From Demequina salsinemoris (GTDB lineage Bacteria; Actinomycetota; Actinomycetes; Actinomycetales; Demequinaceae), in the NCBI RefSeq assembly GCF_000974805.1, contig NZ_BBQZ01000001.1:248001-312000 (forward strand): 64,000 nt of DNA. Reading direction: 5' to 3'. Shown here in pieces: positions 62,224 to 64,000 of this stretch. A program made the translations under genes and the position numbers. Every line of letters begins with the position of its first letter. Position 1 is the stretch's first letter. The notes under the pieces were generated by a model. It searched no databases and was not told the DNA's origin. It saw nothing but the letters and a program-made list of their open reading frames with translations.

Positions 62224-64000
62224 TCATGAGCCCGTGCTCGCGCTCGGGGAGGGGTCGGGGGAGGGGTCGGGGACGATGCAGCGCTCGAGCGGGTAGCGGA
62301 GCTCGGGCAGGTCGGCGAACGCGGCGCGGAAGCGCACGACGTACTCGTCGTCCGCCTCGTCGATGCTCACGGTGGCCGCGCCCTGGGCGGCGCCGGAGAT
62401 CGTCACGAGCGTCGCGGGGTCGTCGCCGTCGGAGTAGCACGCGGTGGGGAACTGCACCGTCACGGTGGTCGGCGGGGAGTCGTTCGCGGGCTCCACGTCC
62501 GTCTCCTCCCCGCACAGCGTCGTGTCCTCGGTGCGGCAGTAGGCGGCGGTGATGGTCTGAGTGGCTGCGGCGGACAGGGAGAAGCGGGTGCTCGGTGAGC
62601 CTCCGTCGTACGTGTAGACGACGGTGAAGCCCTCGAGCGCGTCCCACGTCGGCGCGGTGACGGTCGTGAACGACGCCTTCGCCCCCGCCCACGTCGGGGT
62701 CGTGCCGACCGCGTACTCGGTGTCGCCGGTCGGGGCAGACGGCGCGACCCACGTCAGGTACGTGTCCGCGGAGGCGAGCCACGCGGCTCCGAAGCCGTTG
62801 GAGACGCAGACGCCGACGTGGTACCTCTGATTCGCGGTCAGCCCGCTCACGGTGGCGCTGGTCGAGGTCGCCGAAGCGCCGGTGACGACCGCTTCGCCCG
62901 AGCCGTTCATGGCGCATGACGGGGTGCTCCCGAGCCAGGCGGCGGTGACGATGCTGAGGGATCGTGACGAGTAGTTCGCGTCGATGCTCGGGTGGGAGAC
63001 CGTCAGCGACGTCCCAGAGGCCGTCGCGGTGACCGTCCCGGTGCCGAAGCGAGGCTTGCCCGCGACCGTGACGCTGACGGAGATCGTCTGCCCCTCGCTG
63101 CCGCCGGTGGTCGGCGGCGCGTAGCGGCTCACCGGGACCACCTGGATCTGCTGGGCGCCCACGGGGAGGACGATCTCGGCCTGCGTCGTCCCGCCGGTGC
63201 GCGTCACGGTCTCGTCGGTCGTGACGATCTGGAACTCCTCGACGTCCGCGGCCGCGACCATGGTCAGGGTGACGACGCCGTTGTCCACCGACGTGCTGCC
63301 GGCACGGTAGACGGTCTGCGCGGAGAGCTCGTCGATCAACGGCTGGTCGTAGGCCCAGGTCGTCACCCCGGAGGTGGACAGGGACTCGCCGACCTCGTTC
63401 ACGGCCCTGGCCGTGTAGGTGTGCTGCTCCCCGTTGGCGAGCCCGCCGACGGTGCACAGGTAGGCGGTGGGCCCCGAGCGCACGCAGTCGGCCGGCACCT
63501 GCGTCGTCCCCTCGTACAGTGCGACCCCCGTGAGCGAGGGGTGCGACTGCGCGGCCTGGCCGAGCGACACCAGCAGCGTCACCCAGTCGGCGCCGTACGA
63601 CTGGGTCGTCACGCTCGAGGGCGCCGCCGGGTAGCCGAGCACGTCGATGGTGAGCGTGCCGCGTCCCGTGCGGCCTTGAGCGTCGACGACGGTGAAGTCC
63701 ACGACGCACTCGCCTCCGGAGGGCTTCGCGCTCGAGGGCCAGGTCACGGTGACCTGGCTGTCGCTAGAGACGTGCACGGTCGCGACGGCGCAGCGTGCCG
63801 AGGTGTCGGCCGAGGCGCCGACGCCGACGAGCTCGAGCCCGGCCCGTGGTGCGCCCTCGAAGGGGTCGTACTCGCCCTCGACCCCGACCACCGTGAGCGT
63901 GCAGGCGCCGTCAGAGACGTCGCACTGGCGGGTCAGCGTGGCGCCGATGGGGGCATCGGGCACGGCGGAGCCGACGACGAGCGTGATGGTCGAGGACAGC
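62224..64000 (-). CDS. Multi-FN3/Ig-like surface protein, 5' partial
   Basis: The frame stays open to the window edge, so at least 592 residues are C-terminal only. Tandem beta-sandwich repeats of fibronectin III or Ig type are visible, with elements such as GYPAAPSSVTTQSYGADW, YTARAVNEVGESLSTSG, YHVGVCVSNGFG and a Pro/Ser tail (PDPSPDPSPSASTGS). Scattered Cys pairs suggest disulfides outside the cell. No sortase signal or C-terminal helix is seen. First visible gene of the MoxR operon; likely an adhesin-like or scaffolding envelope protein. Confidence 0.85.
   Translation of the reverse strand, partial: LSSTITLVVGSAVPDAPIGATLTRQCDVSDGACTLTVVGVEGEYDPFEGAPRAGLELVGVGASADTSARCAVATVHVSSDSQVTVTWPSSAKPSGGECVVDFTVVDAQGRTGRGTLTIDVLGYPAAPSSVTTQSYGADWVTLLVSLGQAAQSHPSLTGVALYEGTTQVPADCVRSGPTAYLCTVGGLANGEQHTYTARAVNEVGESLSTSGVTTWAYDQPLIDELSAQTVYRAGSTSVDNGVVTLTMVAAADVEEFQIVTTDETVTRTGGTTQAEIVLPVGAQQIQVVPVSRYAPPTTGGSEGQTISVSVTVAGKPRFGTGTVTATASGTSLTVSHPSIDANYSSRSLSIVTAAWLGSTPSCAMNGSGEAVVTGASATSTSATVSGLTANQRYHVGVCVSNGFGAAWLASADTYLTWVAPSAPTGDTEYAVGTTPTWAGAKASFTTVTAPTWDALEGFTVVYTYDGGSPSTRFSLSAAATQTITAAYCRTEDTTLCGEETDVEPANDSPPTTVTVQFPTACYSDGDDPATLVTISGAAQGAATVSIDEADDEYVVRFRAAFADLPELRYPLERCIVPDPSPDPSPSASTGS

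Overview
This 64 kb window is high-GC DNA (roughly 70% by eye) from an actinobacterium. The best guess is Micrococcales, Demequina/Cellulomonas-like; this rests on gene order and protein style, not on a database match. It carries the conserved block tRNA-Thr / tRNA-Met / rpmG / hadA-hadB / murB / aminotransferase / tRNA-Trp / secE / nusG / rplK-rplA / rplJ-rplL / rpoB-rpoC. Large accessory inserts lie between hadB and murB and between murB and the aminotransferase.

Layout. 1-3.7 kb: end of a polyamine ABC transporter operon (potD partial, potA, potB, potC). 4.1-8.3 kb: a class III (probably putrescine) aminotransferase, an MFS exporter and a YcaQ-type glycosylase. 8.4-12.7 kb: two tRNAs, rpmG, a divergent TetR/alpha-beta hydrolase pair with clear operators, an EEP-family membrane hydrolase and the two MaoC-type dehydratase subunits. 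12.7-19.2 kb: a small hypothetical gene, a LacI regulator with a divergent MFS gene, and a TetR / agmatine deiminase / amidase operon, then murB. 20.5-29.5 kb (minus strand): a NarL-type two-component system followed by two tandemly duplicated MacB/FtsX-type ABC transporters. 29.6-36.9 kb: a reduced type VII secretion locus (FHA-FtsK ATPase, two WXG100-like proteins, a membrane protein, a partner). 36.9-42.1 kb (minus): a secreted Asp-rich protein with a histidine kinase and OmpR regulator, and an ABC-2 exporter. 42.2-55.6 kb: aminotransferase, tRNA-Trp, secE-nusG, ribosomal stalk and L1/L11 genes, rpoBC. 55.8-64 kb: a 29-residue membrane peptide, then a minus-strand operon of a multi-FN3 protein, MoxR ATPase, DUF58 protein, transglutaminase-like membrane protein, PP2C phosphatase and a tail-anchored protein with four repeated Thr motifs.

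How it fits together. Polyamine handling recurs: uptake (Pot), a transaminase, and agmatine to N-carbamoylputrescine conversion beside an amidase. Several envelope-directed systems sit side by side: two two-component systems each next to an ABC exporter, a T7SS-like locus, and the MoxR/DUF58/PP2C cluster.

Most notable unexplained structure: (1) a 9-mer, GGACGATGC, which I count about 40 times on both strands, enriched between genes and present as inverted pairs in terminator stems, much like the DNA uptake sequences of Pasteurellaceae/Neisseriaceae; (2) a family of 80-95 bp intergenic palindromic elements, three with AACCAATCT ends and two with other ends but a similar GTGTCG-rich core; (3) the four-repeat phospho-acceptor-like tail-anchored protein; (4) the Asp-rich secreted protein co-operonic with a sensor kinase. 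No rRNA, CRISPR array, insertion sequence or phage gene was seen.
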